From contig NZ_CP009913.1 in assembly GCF_000785515.1 (NCBI RefSeq), positions 120,001 through 184,000 of the forward strand: DNA of 64,000 bases, read 5' to 3'. The position numbers and the translations under genes were made by a program. The stretch comes from Streptococcus salivarius. GTDB lineage: Bacteria; Bacillota; Bacilli; Lactobacillales; Streptococcaceae. Positions 34,671-44,041 of the stretch are shown here, in pieces; position 1 is the stretch's first letter; each line of letters opens with the position of its first letter. Under the pieces are notes generated by a model. The model ran no database searches, was not told the origin of the DNA, and worked only from the letters and a program-made list of their open reading frames with translations.

Positions 34671-36001
34671 ACGATACTCTATACGCCAACGTATTTGGCA
34701 ATTTATTGTTGAAATCATAACTGGTTCTCTTCTTGTGATTACTCTTACCATGGGTATGGGAGTATTGTTGAAACAAACGGGACAACTGACCTTACCATCT
34801 TCTTCGAGTTTCTCGGTTGATTTGGGTGATGTCTCTATATCAGCAATTAACCAAAAAAATGAGGCACATTCCTTATGACTATGTAATCTTTGATAAAAAA
34901 TCAGGTAATATTTTGGGTGGAACCTATCAAAAAAGTGATTTACTAGCATATAAACTTGCAAATAACAATAGTGGAGATGTTGAAAAAAAGGGGGTTACTT
35001 ATACCTATGCAAGTAACGAGGCAGTATCTATAGTTGTAAGACATAGCACTCTTCCAGAATTTACCAATGCTAGACTACGCCATATTAGTTATAACAAGTT
35101 TTCCTATGTAACTGTAATTGTTGGAATTTTCTTAATAATTGTTGTTTCGGTATATCGTTTAGCTAGGGAATATCAGGCTAATTTTAAAGAAATTCAAAAA
35201 CTAGCATTAAATATGGGAAAATCAACTCTAGATTTTAACAACCATTTAAAAATATTAGAATTTAACGATATTTTGAACAATCTAACAGAAAAAAATAACG
35301 AATTAGTATATTTAATAAATAAAGAGAGACATGAAAAAGAAGATTTATCATTTCAAGTAGGAGCGCTTTCACATGATGTAAGAACACCCTTGACTGTTCT
35401 GAAGGGTAATATAGAGCTTTTGGAAACGACGATTATTTCTAAGGAACAAAGTGAGTTTTTAGAAGCTATGAAGCGTTCATTGTTACGATTTGATAATTAT
35501 TTTTCTCAAATGATGGATTATACTAAATTATTAAATGAAGATGATCATAAGGAGTATATTTCGTTAGAATTATTTTTATCAGATACATGCTTATTATTAA
35601 AGGAGTTTGCTAATACGTATGGTGTTTCCTATCATGAAGATATTCAAGTCCATAACTTAGATATTTATATCAATAGTCATGCTTTGTCAAGAGCGATAAC
35701 TAATATTTTTGTAAATGCATGCCAATATGCTAGAAAAGGTAGTAAACAGGTTTATTTAAACGTATATTTGAAACAAGATAGGTTATGCTTTTCAATATGG
35801 AATAATGGGGAACCATTTTCTGAAGGTGCAAAAGAAAATGCGAGTAAGCTATTTTATACAGAGGATTCTGGAAGGACTGGTAAACATTATGGGATAGGCT
35901 TAGCTTTTGCTAAAGAAGTAGCTTTCAGACATGATGGAATTTTAGAGTTGAGAAATCCCCCAGGGGGTGGAGCAGAAGTGATTTTACAAATTAAAGTATG
36001 A
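34663..36001 (+). CDS. lanK: Sensor histidine kinase LanK, with a 1-base shift
   Basis: Predicted 445 residues (NisK has 447) if one A is removed from the A7 run at 34853-34859. As written it gives a 71-residue stub ending ISAINQKNEAHSL, and a second frame that contains the rest. Two membrane segments (about residues 12-38 and 145-165) enclose the outer lantibiotic-sensing domain. The kinase has the H-box LSHDVRTPLTVLKGNIELLE, an N-box with NIFVNACQYA and the G-box HYGIGLAFAKEV. If the shift is real, LanR would lack its sensor and autoinduction would fail. Confidence 0.88.
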
Positions 36002-36021
36002 TACGAGAAAGGTTGAAGCAA

Positions 36022-36407
36022 ATGATAAACTACCCAAAAGAGATATTTTAGATAAAAGTGCTCTCAAGTATCTGCTGACTCCAAAAAAATTAGACAAATA
36101 ATTTAAGTGGCTCTTTTCTACCATTTGTCAAGTCTATCATGAAATATGACAGTAGCTTTTCTGAAGTCGCTGTCTTATTTTTAACACTTATTTAGCTATA
36201 AAAGGGCATGCAAAATAACACCTCATCTAGGTATTTTTAAACAAGGTGTTACAGTAATACAGCATAGACAACTATATCGATTATGGGCGGAAGAGTAATC
36301 GTAAAGTTTGTTATGCGTAATGAGGTAATAGTAATGAGGTAATACATTGTCCGAATGAGACGATGTATAGAGACAATCGCATGTGGCTTGGTTGAAGCTA
36401 TTGTGGC
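36022..36407 (+). repeat. Right copy of the repeat flanking the lantibiotic biosynthesis genes
   Basis: Contains block a (36022-36073) and block b (about 36240-36407) of the 23163 repeat in the same order. The spacer differs and holds another IS-end-like sequence (GACTCCAAAAAAATTAGAC near 36079). Block b has a local 14-15-bp tandem duplication (TAATGAGGTAATAG). It is decayed and codes for nothing; an ORF at 36223-36444 is an artefact. Confidence 0.7.
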
Positions 36408-36414
36408 TCTCTGT

Positions 36415-38066
36415 CAACTGTAGTGGGTAACGAAAAGCTAACATCTAGAGAAGACCGGATAGGGAGCCCACTGAAAAAGTAATCTCTACAGTTTAAATAA
36501 AATAAAAAGGAGTAATCTACCTAAATATGAGATAGATTTCTCCTTTTGTTTACTTATTTTGAATTTATTAAAGTTATAATCCTCTTCATATTGACCCCGA
36601 ATATAGTTGTTGTCGCTTGTAACACCATATTGAAAAGACCTGATGCTCTAGCCATATCAAGACTATGTTTGTGTTTAAGTTCCGCATTTTGAAGGGCAGA
36701 TTTGACAATACTTAATATCAAAACAGTGGGTTTCCTGAGAATTATATTTCCCCGTTGTTCTTCCTATCTTAGCTTTCTTTAGTATCTGGACAAACAAAGA
36801 GACCTGCATCCTTGTTATAGAAGAATTCATCTTCTTTCCGACGAAAGCCTCTTGAAACAGCAGGATGTAGCTTAGCGACTAAATGCACACATTCTTTTTT
36901 GGTAAATTGAATATTATCTTTCCCAGAATAGGCCTTATCCCCTAGAATAGCTTCTTTGCTTACACCATTATCCTTAGATTTATGATAGAGTTCTTCTAAG
37001 ACAGGACTATCACTTTTTTCACTGGATGTCACGACACAGGCTGTGATCACACGTTCATCTGTCATGGCGAGATGCTCTTTATAGCCATAAAAGGAACTAT
37101 TCGCAGATTTATGGTCAAGACGATCTTCTTCTTTAACAGAGGATACCAAGTGTTCTAAATCATCCTCCATAGCTTCTTTAAGGTAATTTAATTTTTGCGA
37201 AACCGCAAGTAAAGTTATCAATTCTTTATGTTTTTCTAGGACTGATACCAACTCTTGTATATATCTTAATTCATCTTCAAAATTATCTTCTTGAGGCTTG
37301 CTAGGAAACTTCTTTGATATCTTCTGAGCATTGGTAAATTGTTTTACGCAAGACTTTTGAGTGTTCACGGAGAACCTCTTGGGGTTTCTTATGATTGTAG
37401 TGAGCTTTAGTATGGTCGCATCCATAATGAGAATTTTACTTTTAATCAAGCTATGCTCAAGAGCGCTTTGTACAGATTTAGTGATGAGTAAATCAAGTAA
37501 TCGTTCATCTTTGATTCGAAGTTTGCGAAATTTAGTCAATGAAGAGGGTTCAATAATGCTATCCTCTAGAGATAGACCAAGGAAGTATTTAAAAGCCATA
37601 TTAGAAAAGGACTCCACATCGGATAACTTATAGATGTCTTTTAATAAGAGATATTTGAACATCATAATCGACGAATAAGTTTTACGTCCAAAGTCAGGAC
37701 GAAAATTCTTTTCTAACTCATCGTAAATAAAGCTAAAATCACAGATTTCCGTTAGCTGACGCAAAAAATGATTCTTTGGAACAACAATATCATATAGACT
37801 GGAATAGGGACTAACTTCTAAAGTTAACTGATTATCAAGTATACAATCACCTCGAGTTTAGTATAACAAAAAAGCCATCGATTGATGACTTTTTCAGTGG
37901 GCTCCCGGCTAGGTCTTCTCTTTTTTTATGTTCAGAGTCATGAATACACGCTTCTTAAAGCTGATGAAGTTTCTAAAACCGAAGCCCAGGCGTTTGATGT
38001 CTTTGATCAACTTATTAGTTGCTTCGAGTTTCGCGTTTGAATAGTCTGTTTCTAGTGCATCTTTGA
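36415..38066 (-). mobile_element. ISL3-family element remnant, split by an IS1182-like insertion
   Basis: The right end GGCTCTCTGTCAACTGTAGT (36415) matches ISL3-type termini. On the other side of the insertion, 38066-37909 encodes the last 50 or so residues of an ISL3 transposase (EATNKLIKDIKRLGFGFRNF, ending MTLNIKKEKT). The transposase is cut off at 38066, five bases from the stop of the lanG gene, so the junction with the immunity operon is a deletion or insertion scar. Confidence 0.8.
36462..37906 (-). mobile_element. IS1182-family insertion sequence, degenerate
   Basis: Terminal inverted repeats GGGAGCCCACTGAAAAAGT lie at 36462-36480 and 37888-37906. The transposase frame (37764-36769, extendable upstream to about 37830 with SPYSSLYDIVVPKNHFLRQL) shows MDATILKLT and LGDKAYSGKDN, parts of the DDE site. 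It stops at 36769; after a shift the coherent piece KAKIGRTTGKYNSQETHCFD continues, then an internal deletion joins to a normal tail (ELKHKHSLDMARASGLFNMV). The element is inactive on its own. Confidence 0.82.
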
Positions 38067-38070
38067 TGTA

Positions 38071-38715
38071 TTATTTGTATTTAAAGTTTACAAAATAGAT
38101 AAATAATAGCGTGATTCCTACAAGCCAATAAGGAAGAGTGTTGAGTGGAGTCCACTCTGTAGTGAGAACACTGTTAATAGGAAAAGTAATAGGAAGCCAA
38201 TGAATAGTTAAGAAGACTTTATTACTAGCGAAAATAATAAAAATGATTTCAACCATAGAAATAACGATGTTACTCGTACTATTTAGACAAACTTGTATAA
38301 AATAATGAAAATGATTAAGAAAGACAATTAGCATCCAACTTGATATCATTAGCAGGAGACCATTAATCCAATTCTTAAGGAGGAGGTTTATGATTAACCA
38401 CCCAAATAAAGAAGGCAGGGTAAGGACTAAGTCTGTTATTAAAAGTTTGACTAGCCACAGGAGTCTTTTCTTAGGGTAACTAGAGATTTCTTGATAATGA
38501 TTAGCGAGTTTTTCTTGTTCAATTCCTAAAATGGATAAGAAAGCTGTCAATAGAGGATAACATAAAAAGGATAAGATAGCTAGATTAGTTAGAGAAATGC
38601 CATTAGGGACGAATCTTACATAGAGGGGAATTGAAAGAGTTTGTAGTATAGAAAAACTGATAATAAGATAGAGACATGTAGTATTCTTTAATTTAAGTAA
38701 CTCACTCCGTAGCAT
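38071..38715 (-). CDS. lanG: Lantibiotic immunity ABC permease LanG
   Basis: A 214-residue membrane protein (NisG has the same length) with six hydrophobic segments and a loop KRLLWLVKLLITDLVL. With LanE it forms the membrane part of the LanFEG pump that expels lantibiotic from the membrane. It overlaps lanE by 14 bases. Its stop codon lies five bases from a transposase remnant, yet the protein end seems complete. Confidence 0.85.
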   Translation of the reverse strand: MLRSELLKLKNTTCLYLIISFSILQTLSIPLYVRFVPNGISLTNLAILSFLCYPLLTAFLSILGIEQEKLANHYQEISSYPKKRLLWLVKLLITDLVLTLPSLFGWLIINLLLKNWINGLLLMISSWMLIVFLNHFHYFIQVCLNSTSNIVISMVEIIFIIFASNKVFLTIHWLPITFPINSVLTTEWTPLNTLPYWLVGITLLFIYFVNFKYK

Positions 38716-39430
38716 TTGACTCCCTCCTTTTTAGGACATATGATAAAAGTAATGTCATTATCATTGATAAAATAATAATAAGTGACACTTGCAAAATGCT
38801 GGTTTGGTTTTGATTTGTAATAACGTCGCCCGATGGTTTAAGGTTTAATAAAAATTGAGCTATTTTATAGTGATAGGTATAGGGCAAGACGAACCAGAGT
38901 GGACTTTGAGCAATAAATGGTGCTATTAAAAGACAAACCAGTGTATTAAGCGCTAATAGAATGAAATGACTCATGTATTTAGACATCAGATACAGAAAAG
39001 GAATATTCCATAAAGTTGTCATCCAAATTAAGATTAATGAAGTAGATGTTTTAGTAATGTTTATTGGGATAATATCTGTGTAAATAAAAGCAACGAGATA
39101 CAGGAAAGCTAGTAAGAATAAACTAGAAATCAATGTTCTCATTCCGATAAGCACCATTTTCATCAAGGTAATTTTCCAAGTGAAATGCTTGTTAGTAATA
39201 TTTTGAAAATACCCTGCCTGATCTTCCAAACGTCTATCAACTATGAATAAAAGACCATTTACGAGATATAAAAAGATAGCTTCCCACCAATAGACTGAAA
39301 AAGGAACAAAAATCTGTAGTCCTCCCATTAAAAAGGCTATTAGGACAGTTAAAAACGGTATGATAATTAAGAATCTATTGGATCCTAAATGTCGTAATTT
39401 GAGCAATTCTGAGTAGAATATCTTTTGCAT
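38702..39430 (-). CDS. lanE: Lantibiotic immunity ABC permease LanE
   Basis: A 242-residue membrane protein (NisE has 242) with about six hydrophobic segments, starting MQKIFYSELLKLRHLGSNRF, the usual opening of ABC-2-type permeases. It starts one base after lanF ends (39432) and overlaps lanG. Partner of LanF and LanG in producer self-protection. Confidence 0.87.
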   Translation of the reverse strand: MQKIFYSELLKLRHLGSNRFLIIIPFLTVLIAFLMGGLQIFVPFSVYWWEAIFLYLVNGLLFIVDRRLEDQAGYFQNITNKHFTWKITLMKMVLIGMRTLISSLFLLAFLYLVAFIYTDIIPINITKTSTSLILIWMTTLWNIPFLYLMSKYMSHFILLALNTLVCLLIAPFIAQSPLWFVLPYTYHYKIAQFLLNLKPSGDVITNQNQTSILQVSLIIILSMIMTLLLSYVLKRRESNATE

Positions 39431-39431
39431 A

Positions 39432-40109
39432 TCAGTACCCCCTATGAACGATTTTAAAGAATAAACTTTCCAGACTATCTACATTCTTATTCTTACCGTC
39501 ATATTGTATCTTTCCTTGATGTAGAATTAGAATGTGATCGGCAATTTTGCTGATTTCTAAAAGTTGATGGCTAGAAATCAGAATTGTCATCCCTGTTACT
39601 TTTAATGAACGAATAAGGTTTAACAGTTCGTTTATACCATCAGGATCAAGTCCATTAGTAGGCTCATCGAGAATTAAAAATTGGGGATCAGTTAAAATAG
39701 CCATGCCAATTCCTAGTCTCTGCTTCATCCCTAATGAAAATTTACCCGCTTGTTTTTTCCCGGTGTTAGAAAGACCAATTATTTCTAAGGTTTCAAAAAT
39801 TTTTGAATCAGGAATGTCATATAATAGCGCTTTCGTTTTTAAATTGTCATAGGCTGAAAGGTTATGATAAATAGCAGGTGTTTCAATTAATGCGCCTAAT
39901 GATTGTTTGTTTTTTGATAATCCATCAAATTGAATCTCTCCATCACTTTTTGGAACCAAACCAAAGAGAATTTTCATCAGAGTTGACTTACCAGCACCAT
40001 TAACCCCTAATAGACCACAAATTGTACCCGATTCAATGGTAAAAGTGACATTGTCCAATATAGTTTTATCTTTATAGGATTTTGAAAGTTGATTGATATT
40101 TATTTGCAT
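39432..40109 (-). CDS. lanF: Lantibiotic immunity ABC ATPase LanF
   Basis: A 225-residue ATPase (same length as NisF). Walker A is GVNGAGKSTLMK near residue 35, the Q-loop variant ALIETPAIYHNL carries the Glu that is typical of LanF ATPases, the signature is FSLGMKQR near 124, Walker B is FLILDEPTNGLD and the H-loop is ISSHQLLE. It is first in the leftward immunity operon. SD is AGGAGG, and a LanR-type promoter stands upstream. Confidence 0.93.
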   Translation of the reverse strand: MQININQLSKSYKDKTILDNVTFTIESGTICGLLGVNGAGKSTLMKILFGLVPKSDGEIQFDGLSKNKQSLGALIETPAIYHNLSAYDNLKTKALLYDIPDSKIFETLEIIGLSNTGKKQAGKFSLGMKQRLGIGMAILTDPQFLILDEPTNGLDPDGINELLNLIRSLKVTGMTILISSHQLLEISKIADHILILHQGKIQYDGKNKNVDSLESLFFKIVHRGY

Positions 40110-40141
40110 GTGAATGCCTCCTATCAGTTATTGTTACATTC

Positions 40142-40174
40142 ATTATAAGATCTGATTTTCAGAGTTATGTCAGA
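40142..40174 (-). promoter_or_regulatory. LanR-type promoter of the immunity operon
   Basis: On the minus strand TCT (40174-40172), 8 bases, TCT (40163-40161), 13 bases, then TATAAT (40147-40142). This equals the spacing at nisA/nisF promoters and at 24532-24564 here. Immunity would be induced with production. Confidence 0.75.
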
Positions 40175-40887
40175 AATAACTGTTTAAATGGAAGAATTGA
40201 CTGCATCTTCATAGCTAGATTGACTATTTAGTGAATTATTAAGGAACTTATATTGAATTACTCAAAAGTTAGCAGTATTTATAAAATTTCTATGGTACTA
40301 ACTTGGTAGCATAAATTTTTCCAATATTATAGGATCAATTCAATATTACAGGTAGAAATATTGTATCAGTCTTGAAAAATACTGTGTTAGGTCATTACAG
40401 TACCAAAATAAAGCACATTAATCTTTTTATTGAAGATGGGGAGTTTAAATGGATTATCTATTAAAAATCGTTTTACAATCTTTGACATGAGCTACGATTA
40501 TGTATTTGGAAAGTTATATTTAGAAATTGAATAATACTGGTTGAATATTTCTGGTGAAGATGCCCAGAGCGTGAATATGTGATAACATATATTTTTACTA
40601 AATTTGTATCTTTAGTTAGAATGTTAAATTAACAGAATAGATATTAGTGACTACTGTTCATATTGAGAAAATTTCAGAGAAACTCTACTTTTGATATGGT
40701 TTGAAATTAATTTTTGAATTGGAACTATTATAAAGTGGTAGAGATACTAAACTATGTAAACAAATATTTGTTGGAATTTCCCTCATCTAGTAATACCTAT
40801 TAAAATTTTTTGAATTAAAGAAGTAGTATAAAACGGTTAGATGTTAATATATGGCTATTCTAAAACTATATGAAATTTAACCCTGTC
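40175..40887. other. Non-coding AT-rich gap at the right end of the ICE
   Basis: About 700 bases between the immunity promoter and the middle att site. No ORF above about 40 codons with a credible start is seen and no clear repeat. It looks like decayed sequence; I see no recognisable gene remnant. Confidence 0.5.
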
Positions 40888-40939
40888 AAACCAGGCTTGA
40901 AGAAAGCTCGTAAAGCATCACAATTCTCAAAACGTTAAT
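40888..40939 (+). other. Middle att site between ICE and CIME
   Basis: The 52-bp rpsI-end sequence with silent differences (GGCTTGAAG instead of GGTCTTAAG, and GCATCA instead of GCTTCA). It still reads [16 protein letters not shown] and the stop. It is attR of the ICE and attL of the next element. Confidence 0.85.
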
Positions 40940-40963
40940 CAATACGATACTATCAACGTTTAC

Positions 40964-40999
40964 AGACATTCAAGAATTTTCTCTTGGATGTCTTTTTTG
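40964..40999 (+). terminator. Element-borne terminator after the middle att site
   Basis: AGACATTCAAGA pairs with TCTTGGATGTCT and is followed by six T. It is the same design as the hairpin at 5071, so either element can provide the rpsI terminator after integration. Confidence 0.75.
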
Positions 41000-41069
41000 T
41001 ATAAAAAATAGTTGTTTATCGGAAAGTTAGCTATTAATATTTATCAATGATAAAAATAGCATGTTTTAA

Positions 41070-41100
41070 GGGACTGACCCCAAAAAGTGAGAATTTAATA
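41070..41100 (+). repeat. IS-end-like sequence left of the copper genes
   Basis: GGGACTGACCCCAAAAAGTG resembles IS3-family termini. Its inverted partner with mismatches is at 44041-44068, so the copY-copB block is framed by IS-like ends. Confidence 0.5.
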
Positions 41101-41107
41101 AAAAGAC

Positions 41108-41166
41108 TTGACATAATTCGTTTACAATGGTAAACTTATTTTAAACATATTCGTTTACATCTGTAG
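41108..41166 (+). promoter_or_regulatory. Copper-responsive promoter with two cop boxes
   Basis: TTGACA (41108-41113) and TAAACT (41131-41136) are 17 bp apart. Box 1 is GTTTAC-AATG-GTAAAC around 41121-41135 and overlaps the -10. Box 2 contains TACATCTGTA (41156-41165), a match to the CopY consensus TACANNTGTA. Confidence 0.8.
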
Positions 41167-41186
41167 ACAACTAGGAAGGAAGGAGA

Positions 41187-41636
41187 ATGAGCACAATAGA
41201 ATTTAATACTTATATCACAGATGCAGAATGGGAAGTCATGCGTGTAGTTTGGGCAAATGATCGAGTAACTAGTAAAAAAGTCATTTCCGTATTGCAAGAA
41301 AAAATGGACTGGACACAATCCACTATCAAAACGATCTTAGGTCGATTAGTTGGAAAAGGCGTACTAAATACAGTGCATGAAGGTAGAAAGTTTATTTACA
41401 CTGCCAATATTGAAGAGACAGAAGCCGTAAGGGATTATGCAGAAGATATTTTTAACCGTATTTGCAATAAGAAAGTCGGAAATGTAATAGGAAGCATCAT
41501 TGAAGATCATGTTTTAAGCTTCGATGATATAGATCGACTAGAAAAAATATTAGAGATGAAAAAATCTTTTGCAGTAGAAGAAGTGGATTGCAATTGTCCA
41601 GAAGGACAATGCGAATGTCATTTACATCATCATTAA
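41187..41636 (+). CDS. copY: Copper-responsive repressor CopY
   Basis: A 149-residue BlaI/MecI-type repressor. The winged-helix DNA-binding domain (ITDAEWEVMRVVWAN, then TIKTILGRLVGKGVL) fills residues 9-75. The C-terminus has the CxC-x4-CxC metal hook (CNCPEGQCEC) that takes Cu(I) in place of Zn and releases DNA, followed by a His tail. It lies directly downstream of two cop boxes and 19 bases before copB. The SD is GGAAGGAG. Confidence 0.93.
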   Translation: MSTIEFNTYITDAEWEVMRVVWANDRVTSKKVISVLQEKMDWTQSTIKTILGRLVGKGVLNTVHEGRKFIYTANIEETEAVRDYAEDIFNRICNKKVGNVIGSIIEDHVLSFDDIDRLEKILEMKKSFAVEEVDCNCPEGQCECHLHHH

Positions 41637-41655
41637 GCATAAGGAGGAATTTAAA

Positions 41656-43725
41656 ATGAATAATGACAACAAATATTCGTCCCATAATCATTGCGGGCAC
41701 AGTGGGCATGACCACAGCGGGCACAGTGGACATGATCACAGCGGGCACAGTGGGCATAATCACAGCGGACACAGTGGGCATGCCCACCATCATCACGGAA
41801 GCTTTAAGGAACTTTTCTTAAAGTCATTGCCACTAGGAATCATTATTATGTTCTTTTCCCCTTTGCATGGATTTAAACTACCATTCCAGTTTACTTTTCC
41901 ATATTCTGATATTGTAGTAGCTATTTTATCTACTATATTAATTATTTATGGGGGACGTCCATTCTATCAAGGTGCAGTTGACGAATTTAAACAAAAAAAA
42001 CCTGGAATGATGGCACTCGTTTCTTTAGGTATAAGTGTTTCATATTTATACAGTATTTATGCTGTGATCATTACCTACGTAACGGGTGAACACGTGATGG
42101 ACTTTTTCTTTGAATTTGCTTCATTACTATTAATCATGCTATTAGGTCACTGGATTGAGATGAAAGCTATTGGAGAAGCAGGAGACGCACAAGCAGCATT
42201 GGCTAAGTTAGTACCGAAAGATGCTCACGTTGTATTAGAAGACGATTCAATTGAAACACGACCAGTTGCTGACTTACAGGTAGGTGATTTAATTCGTGTT
42301 CAAGCCGGAGAAAATGTGCCAGCAGACGGGATTATCGAGCGTGGCGAATCACGTTTAAATGAAGCTCTTCTAACTGGGGAGTCAAAAGCAGTTAAAAAAG
42401 GCCCTGGCGATGAAGTAATCGGGGGGTCAACAAATGGAGAAGGGGTTCTTTATATTAAAGTGCTTGAGACAGGTGATCAATCCTTTATCTCTCAAGTACA
42501 GAATTTAATCAGCCAAGCTCAAAGTCAGCCTTCTAGGGCAGAAAATATTGCGCAAAAGGTTGCAGGGTGGCTCTTCTATATTGCTGTTATTGTCGCGCTA
42601 ATTGCTTTTGTAGTGTGGATGATTATTGGAGATATCCCAACGGCAGTTATATTTACTATTACTACATTAGTTATTGCTTGTCCGCACGCATTGGGTCTGG
42701 CTATTCCATTGGTAACCGCCCGTAGCACAAGCTTAGGAGCTAGCCGTGGCTTACTAGTAAAAGACCGCCAAGCCTTAGAAATAGCTCAAGATGCAGATGT
42801 GATGATTTTAGATAAAACGGGTACTTTAACAACTGGTGAATTTAAAGTATTAGATGTAAAACTTCTTAATGACAAATATACAAAAGAGGAAATCATTGCC
42901 TTATTGGCAGGTATTGAAGGAGGATCTAGCCACCCAATTGCTCAATCAATTATAAGTTTCGCCGAGCAGCAAAATATACGTCCAGCATCTTTTGATTCGA
43001 TTGATGCGATTTCCGGTTCTGGAGTAGAGGGTAAAGCAGGTGGGCACCGTTACCAATTAATCAGTCAAAAAGCCTATGGACGTAATCTTGATATGGATAC
43101 TCCAAAAGGAGCAACTCTTAGTGTCTTAGTAGAAAATGATGATGCCATTGGTGCTGTAGCTTTAGGGGACGAATTAAAACCAACGAGTAAAGAGTTAATT
43201 AAAGCTCTTAAAAAGAACAATATTCGACCAATTATGGCAACAGGTGATAATGAAAAAGCGGCTCAAGGCGCGGCAGTAGATTTAGGGATTGAATATAGAT
43301 CAAATCAATCTCCACAAGACAAATATGAGTTAGTTAAAACACTTAAAGATGAAGGAAAGAAAGTTATCATGGTAGGTGATGGTGTAAATGATGCTCCTTC
43401 TCTTGCCTTAGCAGATGTTGGTATAGCTATAGGTGCTGGAACTCAAGTTGCGTTGGATTCAGCTGATGTCATATTGACTCAATCCGATCCAGGAGATATT
43501 GGATCATTCATTGATTTAGCACACAAAACAACTCGTAAAATGAAACAAAACCTATTTTGGGGAGCTGGTTATAACTTTATAGCTATCCCTCTAGCTGCAG
43601 GAATTTTGGCTCCTATTGGTATCACATTAAGCCCTGCATTAGGAGCAATCCTAATGTCTGTGTCAACAGTCATCGTCGCCATTAATGCTATGTTATTACG
43701 TTTGGATCCAAAAAATAACGGTTAA
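41656..43725 (+). CDS. copB: Copper-exporting P1B-type ATPase CopB
   Basis: A 689-residue heavy-metal ATPase. The first 48 residues are a His-rich metal-binding tail built from repeats of GHSGHDHS. The transmembrane metal site is ACPHALG (CPH, as in CopB-type pumps rather than CPC). TGES (actuator), DKTGT (phosphorylated Asp), SSHP and GDGVNDAP follow in order. It exports copper from the cell. No ferredoxin-like CxxC domain is present. Codon use is less biased than in the chromosomal genes, as expected for acquired DNA. Confidence 0.93.
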   Translation: MNNDNKYSSHNHCGHSGHDHSGHSGHDHSGHSGHNHSGHSGHAHHHHGSFKELFLKSLPLGIIIMFFSPLHGFKLPFQFTFPYSDIVVAILSTILIIYGGRPFYQGAVDEFKQKKPGMMALVSLGISVSYLYSIYAVIITYVTGEHVMDFFFEFASLLLIMLLGHWIEMKAIGEAGDAQAALAKLVPKDAHVVLEDDSIETRPVADLQVGDLIRVQAGENVPADGIIERGESRLNEALLTGESKAVKKGPGDEVIGGSTNGEGVLYIKVLETGDQSFISQVQNLISQAQSQPSRAENIAQKVAGWLFYIAVIVALIAFVVWMIIGDIPTAVIFTITTLVIACPHALGLAIPLVTARSTSLGASRGLLVKDRQALEIAQDADVMILDKTGTLTTGEFKVLDVKLLNDKYTKEEIIALLAGIEGGSSHPIAQSIISFAEQQNIRPASFDSIDAISGSGVEGKAGGHRYQLISQKAYGRNLDMDTPKGATLSVLVENDDAIGAVALGDELKPTSKELIKALKKNNIRPIMATGDNEKAAQGAAVDLGIEYRSNQSPQDKYELVKTLKDEGKKVIMVGDGVNDAPSLALADVGIAIGAGTQVALDSADVILTQSDPGDIGSFIDLAHKTTRKMKQNLFWGAGYNFIAIPLAAGILAPIGITLSPALGAILMSVSTVIVAINAMLLRLDPKNNG

Positions 43726-43810
43726 CAGATTGAATGATGGAAACTCCTTAAAGTATCAAGATACAATAGTTTTACAGGAGAAAAAGAGATGTAAGTAATG
43801 GCTCTTTGTA

Positions 43811-43855
43811 AAATCGTGTTGGTAGAAGTAGACGATTTTTCTACCAACACGATTT
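43811..43855 (+). terminator. Strong hairpin after copB
   Basis: A perfect 17-bp stem, AAATCGTGTTGGTAGAA (43811-43827) with its complement at 43839-43855, followed by TTTAATTT. It probably ends the copYB transcript. Confidence 0.75.
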
Positions 43856-43983
43856 TTAATTTATTATAGAACTGATTTCTGTTAAAATCCTAAAAGCCAC
43901 CTATTTCGACAGTTTTATAGCTTGTTATTCTATTTTCTTGACAATAATACCACCGTCTCCACACGTTTTTTAACCATAAAAAG

Positions 43984-44041
43984 ACACCTCCATGAGCATT
44001 TGATTATATTGTACCAAATCCAACTTGGAGGTGTTTTTATT
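43984..44041 (+). terminator. Second terminator-like hairpin between copB and cadD
   Basis: ACACCTCCA (43984-43992) pairs with TGGAGGTGT (44026-44034), and TTTTATTT follows. The 33-base loop is long. The stem sequence resembles the hairpin arms at 4021. Confidence 0.5.

Noticed and set aside
36223..36444. 73-residue ORF on the minus strand
   Set aside because: It lies across the repeat copy of the IS3 transposase end and the ISL3 terminus; the frame is not the transposase frame over most of its length.
41497..41796. 99-residue ORF with repeated PTVPAVIM on the minus strand
   Set aside because: It is the mirror of the His-rich repeats of CopB and of the copY end.
41656..41800. Possible CRISPR-like short repeats
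   Set aside because: The repeats are in frame and encode the His-rich metal tail of CopB; unit and spacing do not fit CRISPR. I saw no CRISPR array elsewhere in the window.
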